Source of the DNA: Candidatus Saganbacteria bacterium
GTDB lineage: Bacteria > Margulisbacteria > WOR-1 > O2-12-FULL-45-9 > XYB2-FULL-48-7
Length of the DNA stretch: 60,666 nucleotides
Assembly (NCBI GenBank): GCA_016939335.1
Contig: JAFGHC010000027.1
Coordinates: 1 to 60,666 of the forward strand
Reading direction: 5' to 3'
The position numbers and the translations under genes are program-made. Numbering within the stretch: the first letter of the stretch is position 1; each line of letters opens with the position of its first letter. Shown here one piece after another: positions 24,328-31,976 of this stretch. The notes under the pieces are model-generated. The model saw nothing but the letters and a program-made list of their open reading frames with translations, was not told the DNA's origin and ran no database searches.

Positions 24328-25123
24328 GGTTAATTATCCTCAAGGCGTCGAGCAGCTTGCGCGTATAGGAAGATTGCGGGCGGGAAAGGACCGCGGCCAC
24401 CGGGCCGGTCTCGACGACAGAGCCTTTGTTAATGACCAGAACGTCCCTGCAGAACGCCTTCACGATGCCGAAATTATGGGTGATAAAAATGACGGACAGG
24501 TTAAACTCCGCCTGCACCTCTTTTAACAGCTGGATGATCTCCAGCTGGATCGTGGTGTCGAGCGCGGTCGTCGGCTCGTCGGCGATCAGGAGCTGCGGCC
24601 GGCAGGCGAGCGCCATGGCGATCATCACCCGCTGGCGCATCCCGCCGGAAAACTGGTGCGGATAGTCATGGGCCCGCCGCTCCGCTTCCTTGATGTGGAC
24701 CGCCTCGAGCCTTTTGACCGCCGCCGCCCAGGCCGCCGCGCGCCCCAGCCCCTGATGCAACCTGACCGCTTCGGCGATCTGCTCGCCGACCGTAAAAACC
24801 GGGTTGAGCGAAGTGAACGGGTCCTGGAAGATCATCGAGATCTTGGCGCCGCGGACGCGGACCATTTCAGCGTCTGATAATTTAAGCAGGTTTTTGCCGT
24901 CAAAAATTATTTCGCCGGACGTGATCCTCCCGGGCGGCGCGATCAATTTCATGAGCGCCAGGGCGATCGTCGATTTGCCGGAGCCGGACTCGCCCGCGAT
25001 GCCAAGCGTGGCCCCCTTGGCCAGGCTAAAGCTGACGTTAGCGACCGCCTTAACGCCCGGATAAACTACCGATAAATTCCCCACAATTAATTGTGGGGAA
25101 TTTTTTAAATTATTGTCTAACAT
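24320..25123 (-). CDS. dppD: Oligopeptide/dipeptide ABC transporter ATPase (first)
   Basis: An ATPase of the Dpp/Opp peptide importer, 267 residues from the ATG at 25123 (an in-frame ATG at 25153 is the alternative). Walker A is GESGSGKST, the Q loop [12 protein letters not shown], the signature SGGMRQR, Walker [13 protein letters not shown] and the switch His in FITHNFG. It is shorter than the usual 320-330 residues, lacking most of the C-terminal extension. The N-terminal residues [10 protein letters not shown] are encoded by a perfect 30-base palindrome (25074-25103) of the REP-like class. The start overlaps the dppC stop and follows GGAGAAG. Confidence 0.9.
   Translation of the reverse strand: MLDNNLKNSPQLIVGNLSVVYPGVKAVANVSFSLAKGATLGIAGESGSGKSTIALALMKLIAPPGRITSGEIIFDGKNLLKLSDAEMVRVRGAKISMIFQDPFTSLNPVFTVGEQIAEAVRLHQGLGRAAAWAAAVKRLEAVHIKEAERRAHDYPHQFSGGMRQRVMIAMALACRPQLLIADEPTTALDTTIQLEIIQLLKEVQAEFNLSVIFITHNFGIVKAFCRDVLVINKGSVVETGPVAAVLSRPQSSYTRKLLDALRIINRE
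25074..25103. repeat. Perfect palindrome inside dppD
   Basis: A 30-base perfect inverted repeat centred on TTAA, with arms AAATTCCCCACAATT. It is in frame in dppD and related to the hairpins at 18726 and 60619. Confidence 0.8.
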
Positions 25124-25910
25124 CGAGCTTCTCCCTGATCCCTTCGCCGACAAAATAGAGCGAGAGGACGGTAACGAGGATCAGCAGGCCCGGGATGATC
25201 GCCAGCCAGGGGGCGTCGAACATATAAGCCTGGGAGTCCATCAGCATATTCCCCCAGGAGGCCATCGGCGGCTGGACGCCGAGCCCGAGAAAAGAGAGCG
25301 CCGACTCGGTCAGGATCGCCCCCGCCATCCCCAGCGTGCCGGCCACGATGATCGGCGCCTGGGCGTTGGGCAGGATATGGCGGAAGATGATGCGCCGGTC
25401 CGAACAGCCGATGGCGCGGGCCGCCTCGACGTACTGGAGCTCGCGGATACGCAGGAACTCGCCTCTGACCAGGCGGGCCACTCCCATCCAGGAGGTCAGG
25501 CCGATCACCACCATGACGTTATAAATGTTGGGCGTCAGCATCGCCTGGATCGCCAGGATGAGGAAGATCGAAGGGAACGCCAGCATCACGTCGACAAAGC
25601 GCATGATGACAGAATCGAAGAAGCCCCCATAATAGCCGGCCAGCGAACCGAAGAGCGTGCCGATCACGATCGAGATGAGGACGGCGACCAGTCCGACGGA
25701 AAGCGAAACGCGCGCGCCGAAAAGCGCCCGGCTGAAAAGGTCGCGGCCCAGGTCGTCGGTCCCGAAGAAATGGGAAAATGACGGCGGCAGGGTCTGGCTG
25801 GCCACGATCTCGTCAGGGCCATAGGGCGCGAGCAGCGGCGCCGCAGCCGCCAGCAGGACAAAAATCGCCAGGACCGTCAAACCAAAGATCACCAGTTTAT
25901 TCTTTCCCAT
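25110..25910 (-). CDS. dppC: Oligopeptide/dipeptide ABC transporter permease C
   Basis: A permease of about 266 residues from the ATG at 25910 (MGKNKLVIFGL), which follows GAGG and overlaps the dppB stop by 14 bases. It has the N-terminal helix LVIFGLTVLAIFVLLAAAAP, the periplasmic stretch FFGTDDLGRDLFSRALFGAR typical of DppC, then five further membrane segments. The EAA-type coupling motif is EAARAIGCSDRRIIFRHILP. Together with DppB it forms the membrane channel for peptides or similar substrates. All motifs are intact. Confidence 0.92.
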   Translation of the reverse strand: MGKNKLVIFGLTVLAIFVLLAAAAPLLAPYGPDEIVASQTLPPSFSHFFGTDDLGRDLFSRALFGARVSLSVGLVAVLISIVIGTLFGSLAGYYGGFFDSVIMRFVDVMLAFPSIFLILAIQAMLTPNIYNVMVVIGLTSWMGVARLVRGEFLRIRELQYVEAARAIGCSDRRIIFRHILPNAQAPIIVAGTLGMAGAILTESALSFLGLGVQPPMASWGNMLMDSQAYMFDAPWLAIIPGLLILVTVLSLYFVGEGIREKLDVRQ

Positions 25911-26808
25911 AGCGTATCCTCGGATCGACCAGAGAGTAGCCAAGGTCGGCCAGCAGATTGGCGATCACGATCAGCAAAGCGGAGAACATGACGATCCCCA
26001 TGATCACCGGATAGTCGCGCTGGAAAATGGACTGCACGCCGAGCCGCCCCATCCCCGGCCAGGCGAAGATCGTCTCGATAATAAAGGCGCCGCCGAAAAG
26101 ATCAGGCAAGGAAAGGCCGAGGATCGTCACGATCGGGATGAGCGCGTTGCGCAGGGCGTGTTTAAAAATTACCACTCTCTCGGGCAAGCCCTTCGCCCGG
26201 GCGGCGCGGATAAAATCCTGGCCCAGCACTTCGAGCATCGCCGAACGCTGGTAACGGGTCAGCCCCGCCAGGTTGCCGAGCGTCATGGTGAGGAGCGGCA
26301 GGATCAGGTTGCCAACCGCCGGGAACCAGTGCAGCTTGACCGAAAATAAGAGCATCAGCATCAGTCCGAGCCAAAACGTCGGCATCGCCATGCCGGTGAA
26401 GGAAAGGAAAGTGACTGTATTATCGAACCAGGAGCCTTTTCTGACGGCGGAAATGACACCCACAGGGATAGTTATGAGCAAAGTGATAAGGAACGCCGGG
26501 ACCATGAGCAACAGCGTGACCGGCAAACGCTGGGCAATTTCGTAAATGACCGGCTGGCCGGTCGTGTAGCTCTGGCCGAAATCGAGCAGGCAGGCGTTCT
26601 TGAGCCAGAGGAAATACTGGATGTAAACCGGCTGGTCAAGCCCCCAGTTCGCCCGCACGCGGGCCAGCTCTTCCGGCCGGACGTTGGGGTCGATAAACAA
26701 GGCGGTCGGGTCGCCCGGCGCCAGGTGCATGACGAAGAAGGAGATGAGCGAAATGCCGATCAGGAGGGGAATAAGCTGAAGCAGCCTTTTGATAAAATAC
26801 TTGCGCAC
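25897..26808 (-). CDS. dppB: Oligopeptide/dipeptide ABC transporter permease B
   Basis: A 303-residue permease with six membrane segments. Family marks: YFIKRLLQLIPLLIGISLIS at the N terminus, FFVMHLAPGDPTALF, the central GMAMPTFWLGLMLMLLFSV, and the coupling motif RAARAKGLPERVVIFKHALR. The conserved end is SLVDPRIRYG. The start is a GTG at 26808, 11 bases after TATACT on the minus strand. The gene is separated from the presumed substrate-binding protein gene (27818-29359) by a divergent orphan gene at 26865, so the operon looks split by an insertion. Confidence 0.92.
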   Translation of the reverse strand: MRKYFIKRLLQLIPLLIGISLISFFVMHLAPGDPTALFIDPNVRPEELARVRANWGLDQPVYIQYFLWLKNACLLDFGQSYTTGQPVIYEIAQRLPVTLLLMVPAFLITLLITIPVGVISAVRKGSWFDNTVTFLSFTGMAMPTFWLGLMLMLLFSVKLHWFPAVGNLILPLLTMTLGNLAGLTRYQRSAMLEVLGQDFIRAARAKGLPERVVIFKHALRNALIPIVTILGLSLPDLFGGAFIIETIFAWPGMGRLGVQSIFQRDYPVIMGIVMFSALLIVIANLLADLGYSLVDPRIRYGKE

Positions 26809-26830
26809 CGGTTCATTTTAGTATATTAAC

Positions 26831-26858
26831 TGAAATTTCTCCACTCCGGCGCCGATAA
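26831..26858 (+). promoter_or_regulatory. Sigma-28-type promoter P4
   Basis: TGAAATTT (26831-26838), 12 bases, GCCGATAA (26851-26858), the best match with P1. The GTG start at 26865 lies 6 bases after the -10, so the transcript would be leaderless. Confidence 0.75.
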
Positions 26859-26864
26859 TTTTGC

Positions 26865-27806
26865 GTGAGCGAGCTAAGTATTCCACCGCTGTCATATTCT
26901 CATGCCGAGCCTGCCGAGCCGCCCGTAAAAAAGACGGGAGCTGGCAGTGAAAGCCAGGTTCCGCAAAAACCGGTGACGGTCCGGCCAAAAGCCAAGGGCC
27001 TGTTGCAGGGGTTTGGATATTTCAATCCCGGCCTCGGTGCAATGTACGGCGCTTCGATCAATGCCTACGAAAACGCCTTAAATCATCCGGCTTACGGCGA
27101 AATGAAAGCCGAATACTCCCCGACCGTGATCACGGATGACAAGCCGGACCTTTCCTCTGTCTTTCATCACTGGTCTTTTTTTGTCGACCTGGGACAATTC
27201 CGCCTCGGGCACGATTTGAGCAATACTGACCAAACGCTGCTGCTGCGCGAAAGCTACCTGACCGACAACTTCTATCTGACCTACAATATCAGGGAATTAA
27301 CGGTCGAAATGACGAAGCAAAACTACGGCTGGCTCAGCCTTTCGCTCTTGAGTTTCGGGGAAAAAGATAACCCGGTCTTTTTCACCCTCTGGCTCGATTA
27401 TGCTCTGGACCGCTACAACTTTACTTTCAAGGGCTCGAGTTATTCATATTATCCCTACCCCACGCCCGAAAAGGACCTCAATTCCGAGGCCCTGCTCGGT
27501 TCGGGCGGCGGCTGGGGGCACCGGATCGCCGCCGACATCGTTCTGACGAGTTCGGAGGGCCGGCCGGGCCGCGGCGAATTCGCCTGGTTCTTATCGCTGC
27601 AAACGGGCTACAACTTCGGCCAGCTGAGCGATGCCGCCAACGGCTGGCGGAGCCGGTTGTCCGCCTGGACCACCGGCATTTCCTTCGGGGTGCAGTTCAA
27701 TCACACCGGCGCGCAGACAAAATATGTGGATTGTCCCGAGCAGGATACTGGTCACGGACCCGACGGCGACTATTGCGATCTGACCAGGGACTATTACGAC
27801 TATTAG
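26865..27806 (+). CDS. Orphan beta-rich protein, sigma-28 regulon candidate
   Basis: A 313-residue protein of no known family, inserted against the direction of the dpp operon. The N-terminal 45 residues are disordered and Pro/Ser/Glu-rich (SELSIPPLSYSHAEPAEPP) with no Sec signal. From about residue 85 the sequence alternates in a beta-barrel-like way, with aromatic residues at strand ends: HHWSFFVDLGQFRLGHDL, FYLTYNIRELTVEM, FFTLWLDYALDRYNFTF, FAWFLSLQTGYNFG and TGISFGVQFN. The tail is acidic and Tyr-rich (DLTRDYYDY). It could be an outer-membrane-barrel-like or jelly-roll protein; the missing signal peptide argues against ordinary Sec export. The GTG start is chosen from the promoter position. 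Confidence 0.65.
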   Translation: MSELSIPPLSYSHAEPAEPPVKKTGAGSESQVPQKPVTVRPKAKGLLQGFGYFNPGLGAMYGASINAYENALNHPAYGEMKAEYSPTVITDDKPDLSSVFHHWSFFVDLGQFRLGHDLSNTDQTLLLRESYLTDNFYLTYNIRELTVEMTKQNYGWLSLSLLSFGEKDNPVFFTLWLDYALDRYNFTFKGSSYSYYPYPTPEKDLNSEALLGSGGGWGHRIAADIVLTSSEGRPGRGEFAWFLSLQTGYNFGQLSDAANGWRSRLSAWTTGISFGVQFNHTGAQTKYVDCPEQDTGHGPDGDYCDLTRDYYDY

Positions 27807-27817
27807 GCCGCCCGCCC

Positions 27818-29359
27818 CTACTTTCTGATATAAACCTTCTCGAGATGCAGGAACAACCCCGCCGGCCCGGGCTTTGACAAACCACCCACCCGCTCCCCGA
27901 CACCGGTCACGATCTTCGGGTACCAGAGGAAGATATACGGCTGGTCGGCGGCGATCAGGTCCCAGAGCCGCCGGTAGACCGCCCGCCGCCGGTTTCTGGC
28001 AATGGTCGTCCGCCCCTGCTCCAGCAGCTTGTCGGCTGCGGGATTTTTATACTTTACGAAATTAAACCCTTTCGGATACTGGCTGGAGTGCCAGATCGCA
28101 TAAGCGTCGGGATCGAGCCCGAGCGACCAGCCCATGATCACCGCCTCAAAATCTTTGGGATCTTTCGGCGCGTTGACGATCTTGAGCAGGGCCGACCATT
28201 CAAGGACGCGGACATTGACCTTGACGCCGACCTTTTTGTATTGCTGCTGGAGGATGACCGCCGCTTTTTCCCGCTCTTTATTCCCCTGGTTGACGAGAAT
28301 GGTGAACTCGAGATTCTCTTTGCCCGCCTCTTTCAACAGGCGTCTGGCCTTCTCCGGATCGTAATCATATTTCGGCACCCGGTCGGAATACGCCCAGGAG
28401 ACCGGGGCCGACGGGGCGTAGGCCGGTGAAGCGAGTCCCCGGAAGATCAGGCCGACCAGCTGTTTCTTGTCGGTGGCGTAAGCCAGCGCCTGCCGGACGC
28501 GCCGGTCGGCGAACTTGGGATTGGCCAGATTGAAACCAAGGTAAGTGTAGAGCAGCGCGTCATATTCATAAACGTTGACCCCTCTGGCCGCCTTCATCCG
28601 CGTGTAGTCTTTGGGCGGGATGTCGGCCTCGTCGATCTCGCCGGCCTCCAGGGCGACCAGGCGCGAATTCGCGTCCGGGATCTCTTTGTAAACGATCTGT
28701 TTGAGAAGCGGTTTGCCCAAATAGTAGCCGGAATTGCGCTCGACCGTCACGCGGTCGCCGGCGCGCCACTCCTTGAAGATGAACGGCCCGGTGCCGACGG
28801 GGCGGCGGTTAAACCTGGCCCTGTTAATGTCTTTATCGGCCAGCAAATGTTTGGGGATAATGCCGATCCCCGCGTTGATCAGGAACGGAGCGAACGGCTG
28901 CGGCAGGAGCGCCTGGACGGTGTGCCGATCAACGACGCGGAACTCGATCGGCTTGCCGTCGATGATGAAATCGCTCCGGCGGACGGAGTTGACCTTGGGG
29001 TTAAGGATCGAATCAAAAGTGAATTTGACGTCCGCAGCCGTAAATGGAACGCCGTCATGCCACCTGACATTTTTGCGCAGATGGAAAGTCCAGGTTTTGC
29101 CATCCGGAGAAACCGCCCAGCGCTCCGCCAGGTCGGGGACCATCTCCAGCTTTTCGTTAACGGTCACCAGCCCGCTGAAGATCGCGCCTTCGACCGCCGA
29201 GGAAACGCTGTCGGTGGAGAGGATCGGGTTGAGGACGGAGACTTCGCCCCCGAGGCTGAAGCGAAGGGCTCCCTCAGGATCAGGGAGTGACAGGGAGTGG
29301 CAGGGATGAGCAAGGATGAGCAGGGAAAACATTAAAACTATGCTTTTTGCCCTGGACAT
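27818..29359 (-). CDS. Peptide ABC transporter substrate-binding protein
   Basis: A solute-binding protein of the SBP_bac_5 (DppA/OppA) family, about 513 residues from the ATG at 29359 (MSRAKSIVLMFSLLILAHPC). After the signal peptide come LRFSLGGEVSVLNPILSTDS, the family signature LAERWAVSPDGKTWTFHLRKNVRWHDGVPFTAADVKF, and PVGTGPFIFKEWRAGDRV; these are quoted in pieces. It delivers peptides or related solutes to DppBCDF. The signal peptide and first mature residues (LLILAHPCHSLSLPDPEG) are encoded by GGGATGAGC/GGGAGTG words (29279-29327). The start lies one base after the stop of the four-helix-bundle gene (TAATATG), so it is coupled to it. The orphan at 26865 separates it from dppB. Confidence 0.9.
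   Translation of the reverse strand: MSRAKSIVLMFSLLILAHPCHSLSLPDPEGALRFSLGGEVSVLNPILSTDSVSSAVEGAIFSGLVTVNEKLEMVPDLAERWAVSPDGKTWTFHLRKNVRWHDGVPFTAADVKFTFDSILNPKVNSVRRSDFIIDGKPIEFRVVDRHTVQALLPQPFAPFLINAGIGIIPKHLLADKDINRARFNRRPVGTGPFIFKEWRAGDRVTVERNSGYYLGKPLLKQIVYKEIPDANSRLVALEAGEIDEADIPPKDYTRMKAARGVNVYEYDALLYTYLGFNLANPKFADRRVRQALAYATDKKQLVGLIFRGLASPAYAPSAPVSWAYSDRVPKYDYDPEKARRLLKEAGKENLEFTILVNQGNKEREKAAVILQQQYKKVGVKVNVRVLEWSALLKIVNAPKDPKDFEAVIMGWSLGLDPDAYAIWHSSQYPKGFNFVKYKNPAADKLLEQGRTTIARNRRRAVYRRLWDLIAADQPYIFLWYPKIVTGVGERVGGLSKPGPAGLFLHLEKVYIRK
29279..29327. repeat. GGGA-word repeat encoding a signal peptide
   Basis: Tandem CAGGGAGTGA, CAGGGAGTGG, CAGGGATGAG, CAAGGATGAG and CAGGGAAAAC, a degenerate 10-base period. 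It codes for the hydrophobic core and cleavage region of the substrate-binding protein signal peptide. The same words recur inverted at 29786-29833. Confidence 0.8.
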
Positions 29360-29360
29360 A

Positions 29361-29780
29361 TTAATAGTTTGTTGTCTTGTTCTGAAAATAATCATAATAA
29401 TTGATCCAGGTGCCTGTTTTTTCTTTGGCCCTGAGGGATTGGATCAGCCTTTTCAAAATATAAATAGTTTTGCCGACTAACGAGTCGAGCGCATCAAACT
29501 CCTCTCGGGAAATCAATCTATCATCGAAACAGTCCCTGATGTCACCAAGCAACTCGGCGGCAGAATCATGCGAAATAGAAAGATATGACATGTATTTCTT
29601 GATCGACCCTTTGCCATAACCTTCTTGAATATTTTGTTTGATCGACCTGGCGGCGTCACGCATTTGAGAAACCCTGCGCATTTCTATTTTCGGGAACTTC
29701 GTAGTAATCTCATGAACCATCTTTCTCAATTTATAAGCATTTTGCCAGGCGATCAGCTTTTCGTACCCTTTCCCCTCCAC
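29361..29780 (-). CDS. Four-helix-bundle protein (23S rRNA IVP family), second copy
   Basis: A 139-residue four-helix-bundle protein. Marks: YEKLIAWQNAYKLRKMVHEI at the start, RVSQMRDAARSIKQNIQEGY in the middle, MSYLSISHDSAAELLGDIRD and LVGKTIYILKRLIQSLR. It differs clearly from the copy at 19773 and is not a recent duplicate. The GTG start at 29780 follows GGAGGG, and both the ribosome site and the first codons lie at the edge of a GGGA-word repeat. It is upstream of, and coupled to, the transporter substrate-binding gene, although the family has no known link to transport. No rRNA gene is near. Confidence 0.85.
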   Translation of the reverse strand: MEGKGYEKLIAWQNAYKLRKMVHEITTKFPKIEMRRVSQMRDAARSIKQNIQEGYGKGSIKKYMSYLSISHDSAAELLGDIRDCFDDRLISREEFDALDSLVGKTIYILKRLIQSLRAKEKTGTWINYYDYFQNKTTNY

Positions 29781-29785
29781 AGTCT

Positions 29786-29833
29786 TACCCTCCCTGCTAA
29801 TCCCTCCTCATCCCCGTTCCTCCCCGTCACTCC
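29786..29833. repeat. GGGA-word repeat, inverted copy
   Basis: Words TCCCTGCTAATCCCTCC, TCATCCCCGTTCC and TCCCCGTCACTCC, inverted relative to 29279-29327. The two copies bracket the four-helix-bundle gene and the start of the next gene. Confidence 0.7.
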
Positions 29834-30240
29834 TATAAATTAGTAAGCTCGAGGACTTTCGCGATCCCATTTTTCTTGTAGCCGGTCAGCGCGTAGACCT
29901 GCGTCGCGTCGGTATAATTGTAAATGATCTTCCCCATGACATCGCCGTCGGCATACTCTTGGCCGGTGAACGGGTTCTTGGGCACGGCGGCCATATACCC
30001 TCCTCCCATCAAATAGTTCCGGCAGAGCGATTCGAGCGGGAGATTGTAAGCGATCGGGTAAACATTGTTGTCCATCTGGTAAGCTTCGATCGCCAGCTGG
30101 ACCGTGTGCATGACCCCCTTGACCCCCGCCTCCTTCGCCCGGTCGCGCGCGCCGAGCAGGTTCGGCGCCAGAAAGACCGCCAGCAGCCCGATGATGCCGA
30201 TAACGACCAGGATTTCTACAAGAGTAAAACCTTTTCTCAT
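29833..30240 (-). CDS. gspG: Type II secretion/type IV pseudopilin
   Basis: A 135-residue prepilin. The class III signal is MRKG followed by FTLVEILVVIGIIGLLAVFL, with cleavage before Phe and the essential Glu5. After the hydrophobic helix come ARDRAKEAGVKGVMHTVQLA and YQMDNNVYP, typical of GspG-type major pseudopilins. It also has the calcium-loop-like end DATQVYALTGY. I choose the ATG at 30240, preceded by CGGAGGTGATC; an in-frame GTG two codons upstream is less likely. It is downstream of gspF on the same strand and would form the secretion pseudopilus with it. No gspD, gspE or prepilin peptidase is in the window. Confidence 0.85.
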   Translation of the reverse strand: MRKGFTLVEILVVIGIIGLLAVFLAPNLLGARDRAKEAGVKGVMHTVQLAIEAYQMDNNVYPIAYNLPLESLCRNYLMGGGYMAAVPKNPFTGQEYADGDVMGKIIYNYTDATQVYALTGYKKNGIAKVLELTNL

Positions 30241-30264
30241 GATCACCTCCGATTATACTCCAAA

Positions 30265-31281
30265 CTACTGCAAACTTGAAACCAGATCCGTGAGCGGCAA
30301 AAACATCGCCAGCACCACCACGCCCACTATCAGGCCAACGCCTAAAGTCATGGCCGGCTCGAGCAGCGCGGTGAAACGCTTGAGCAGCAACTCGCGCTCG
30401 CCCGCCTGAAAAGCGGCCACGCTCAAGAGCAAACGGTCCATCTGGCCGGTGGCTTCTCCCAACTTCAACAACTGCCGAGCCTCGGGCGGCCAGGGGCCGC
30501 CGCGCAAAGCGGCGCTCAAACTCGCCCCGTTCTCGATCTGCCGGGCGGCCGCCTGCAACGCCGCTTTCATCGCCTGGCTATCGAGCGACTCGCCGGTCAC
30601 CCGTAGCGCCTCGAGCAGCGGCGCGCCGCCCTGCAAGAGTGAGCCGAGCGTTCCGCAACTCTGGAGCGTCAGCTCCTGCCGGTAGAGACGGCCGAAAAGC
30701 GGCGTTTTGAGAATAAAGCGCTCCAGCCATAACGGGCGGCGGTTTTTCAAGTTAATAAGCGCTGCCCCGCCAGCAACCGCCGCCAGCAAAAAAACCGGCC
30801 AAAGCGCGGTGAATCCCCCGCTCACCTGAAGAATGAGGCTGGTTATAAGCGGCAGTGACCGGCCGCTCTCGGTCAACAGCGAATTGAGGCCGGGCAGAAC
30901 AAAGACGATCAGCACCAGGACCGACAGCAAACTGATCAGCGTGACAAACGCCGGATAAACGAGTGCCGCGGCCAGTTTGGCATCGAGGTCTGCTTTGACC
31001 GTGTAATCGGCCGCCAGCCGGCCCAGACAACCCTCAAGGTCTCCCGCGTGTTCAGCCGCCTTTAATGCTCCGGCCGCCGGCGGCGGCAACAGTTCGCGCG
31101 CCGCTTCGCTTAAGGGCAAGCCGTGGTTGAGTTTTTCGATCGCCAGGTCCAGCGCCTGGGTGTGTTTTCTGACCGGCGGCAAGCCGCGCGCCACCGACAG
31201 GGCGGCGAGTAACGGCAGGCCGGCGGAGAGCAGCGAGCGAAGGTGCGAACAGAAGTCGGCGGTCTGGCGTTTGTTCAACAT
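30265..31281 (-). CDS. gspF: Type II secretion/type IV pilus inner-membrane platform protein
   Basis: A 338-residue GspF/PilC protein with two T2SF domains (about residues 8-125 and 208-330). Each domain is helical: FCSHLRSLLSAGLPLLAALS in the first and LQSCGTLGSLLQGGAPLLEA in the second. They are separated by two membrane helices (VTLISLLSVLVLIVFVLPGL and LWPVFLLAAVAGGAALI), and a third membrane helix ends the protein (GVGLIVGVVVLAMFLPL). It is the platform on which the assembly ATPase acts. It lies upstream of the pseudopilin and just downstream of the ORF6N gene (7-base gap). Confidence 0.9.
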   Translation of the reverse strand: MLNKRQTADFCSHLRSLLSAGLPLLAALSVARGLPPVRKHTQALDLAIEKLNHGLPLSEAARELLPPPAAGALKAAEHAGDLEGCLGRLAADYTVKADLDAKLAAALVYPAFVTLISLLSVLVLIVFVLPGLNSLLTESGRSLPLITSLILQVSGGFTALWPVFLLAAVAGGAALINLKNRRPLWLERFILKTPLFGRLYRQELTLQSCGTLGSLLQGGAPLLEALRVTGESLDSQAMKAALQAAARQIENGASLSAALRGGPWPPEARQLLKLGEATGQMDRLLLSVAAFQAGERELLLKRFTALLEPAMTLGVGLIVGVVVLAMFLPLTDLVSSLQ

Positions 31282-31287
31282 GAATGA

Positions 31288-31824
31288 CTATTTAAAAATC
31301 ATCTGTTTCAACAGCTCGATCATCTCATTGATGATTTTCTTAACTCTTGCGATTTCGCCCGCTTTGATCTTATCTTTTTGAAAAAGATGCATAATAGCGC
31401 GTGAATGCGTGGATAGTTTGTTCATCACAGCTGGGCTTTTTAGAATCATTTGCCTATTTTTACCCATTATTTCTTCCAAAATCGTAAAAGCCCGCATGAT
31501 TTGAATTGAACGTTGAATGGCGACCGGAGATCTTAGAACAACTGATACCATATTGGCGCCGTTACGCGTGAAAACATAGGGCAGATACCGGCGGCCACCC
31601 CAACTTGAGGTCGCAATTTGCGACCTCAAGAATTTATATTCAGGCCCCGTTAATTGGAACATAAAATCAGCTGGAAATCTTTCGGAGTTCCGCTTAACTC
31701 TTTCCACCAGTTTTTTCGTGGGAATACAATATATTTTGGCTAAGTCAACGTCCAAGATCACTCTCTGTCCTCTTATTTCAATTATCATCGACTGTATCTC
31801 CCTCGTTTCAACAATATCTGACAT
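31288..31824 (-). CDS. ORF6N-domain protein
   Basis: A 178-residue protein with an N-terminal ORF6N domain: IEIRGQRVILDVDLAKIY, KKLVERVKRNSERFPADFMF, FLRSQIATSSWGGRRYLPYV and FTRNGANMVSVVLRS. The domain was named from phage antirepressors of the KilA-N/ORF6N class and is taken to bind DNA. The C-terminal half is a helical RAFTILEEIMGKNRQ and IARVKKIINEMIELL. I choose the ATG at 31824, which follows GGGAGGG, over one at 31875. The GC content is lower than that of neighbours, and it sits between gspF and metG, so it is probably acquired. Its coding sequence contains a perfect 27-base palindrome (31604-31630). Confidence 0.85.
   Translation of the reverse strand: MSDIVETREIQSMIIEIRGQRVILDVDLAKIYCIPTKKLVERVKRNSERFPADFMFQLTGPEYKFLRSQIATSSWGGRRYLPYVFTRNGANMVSVVLRSPVAIQRSIQIMRAFTILEEIMGKNRQMILKSPAVMNKLSTHSRAIMHLFQKDKIKAGEIARVKKIINEMIELLKQMIFK
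31604..31630. repeat. Perfect 27-base palindrome in ORF6N gene
   Basis: Arms of 13 bases (CTTGAGGTCGCAA and its complement) around one central base, in the codons for LRSQIATSS. It could be an intragenic operator for the encoded DNA-binding protein. Confidence 0.7.
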
Positions 31825-31833
31825 GATTTCCCT

Positions 31834-31861
31834 CCCAGAAGTCTCATTTAGCGACTTCTGA
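31834..31861. promoter_or_regulatory. Inverted repeat in ORF6N leader
   Basis: CAGAAGTC and GACTTCTG separated by about a dozen bases, immediately before the ribosome site of the ORF6N gene. It is a candidate operator or leader hairpin; no T-run follows, so a terminator is unlikely. Confidence 0.4.
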
Positions 31862-31976
31862 ATTGAGGGAAGCAATTTTATTGCCAGAAAGAAGAGAAAT
31901 TTTGTAGCTGTTTTTTTATGATAAAATCGGGGAAAACAGAAAAAGCAAGATTTCTGGACCGGCGGGATTTCGTCAG

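Noticed and set aside
29361-29780. A 23S rRNA intervening sequence at the four-helix-bundle gene
   Set aside because: No rRNA sequence flanks it; neighbours are protein genes.
31834-31861. A terminator between metG and the ORF6N gene
   Set aside because: Inverted repeat lacks a T-run in either direction.
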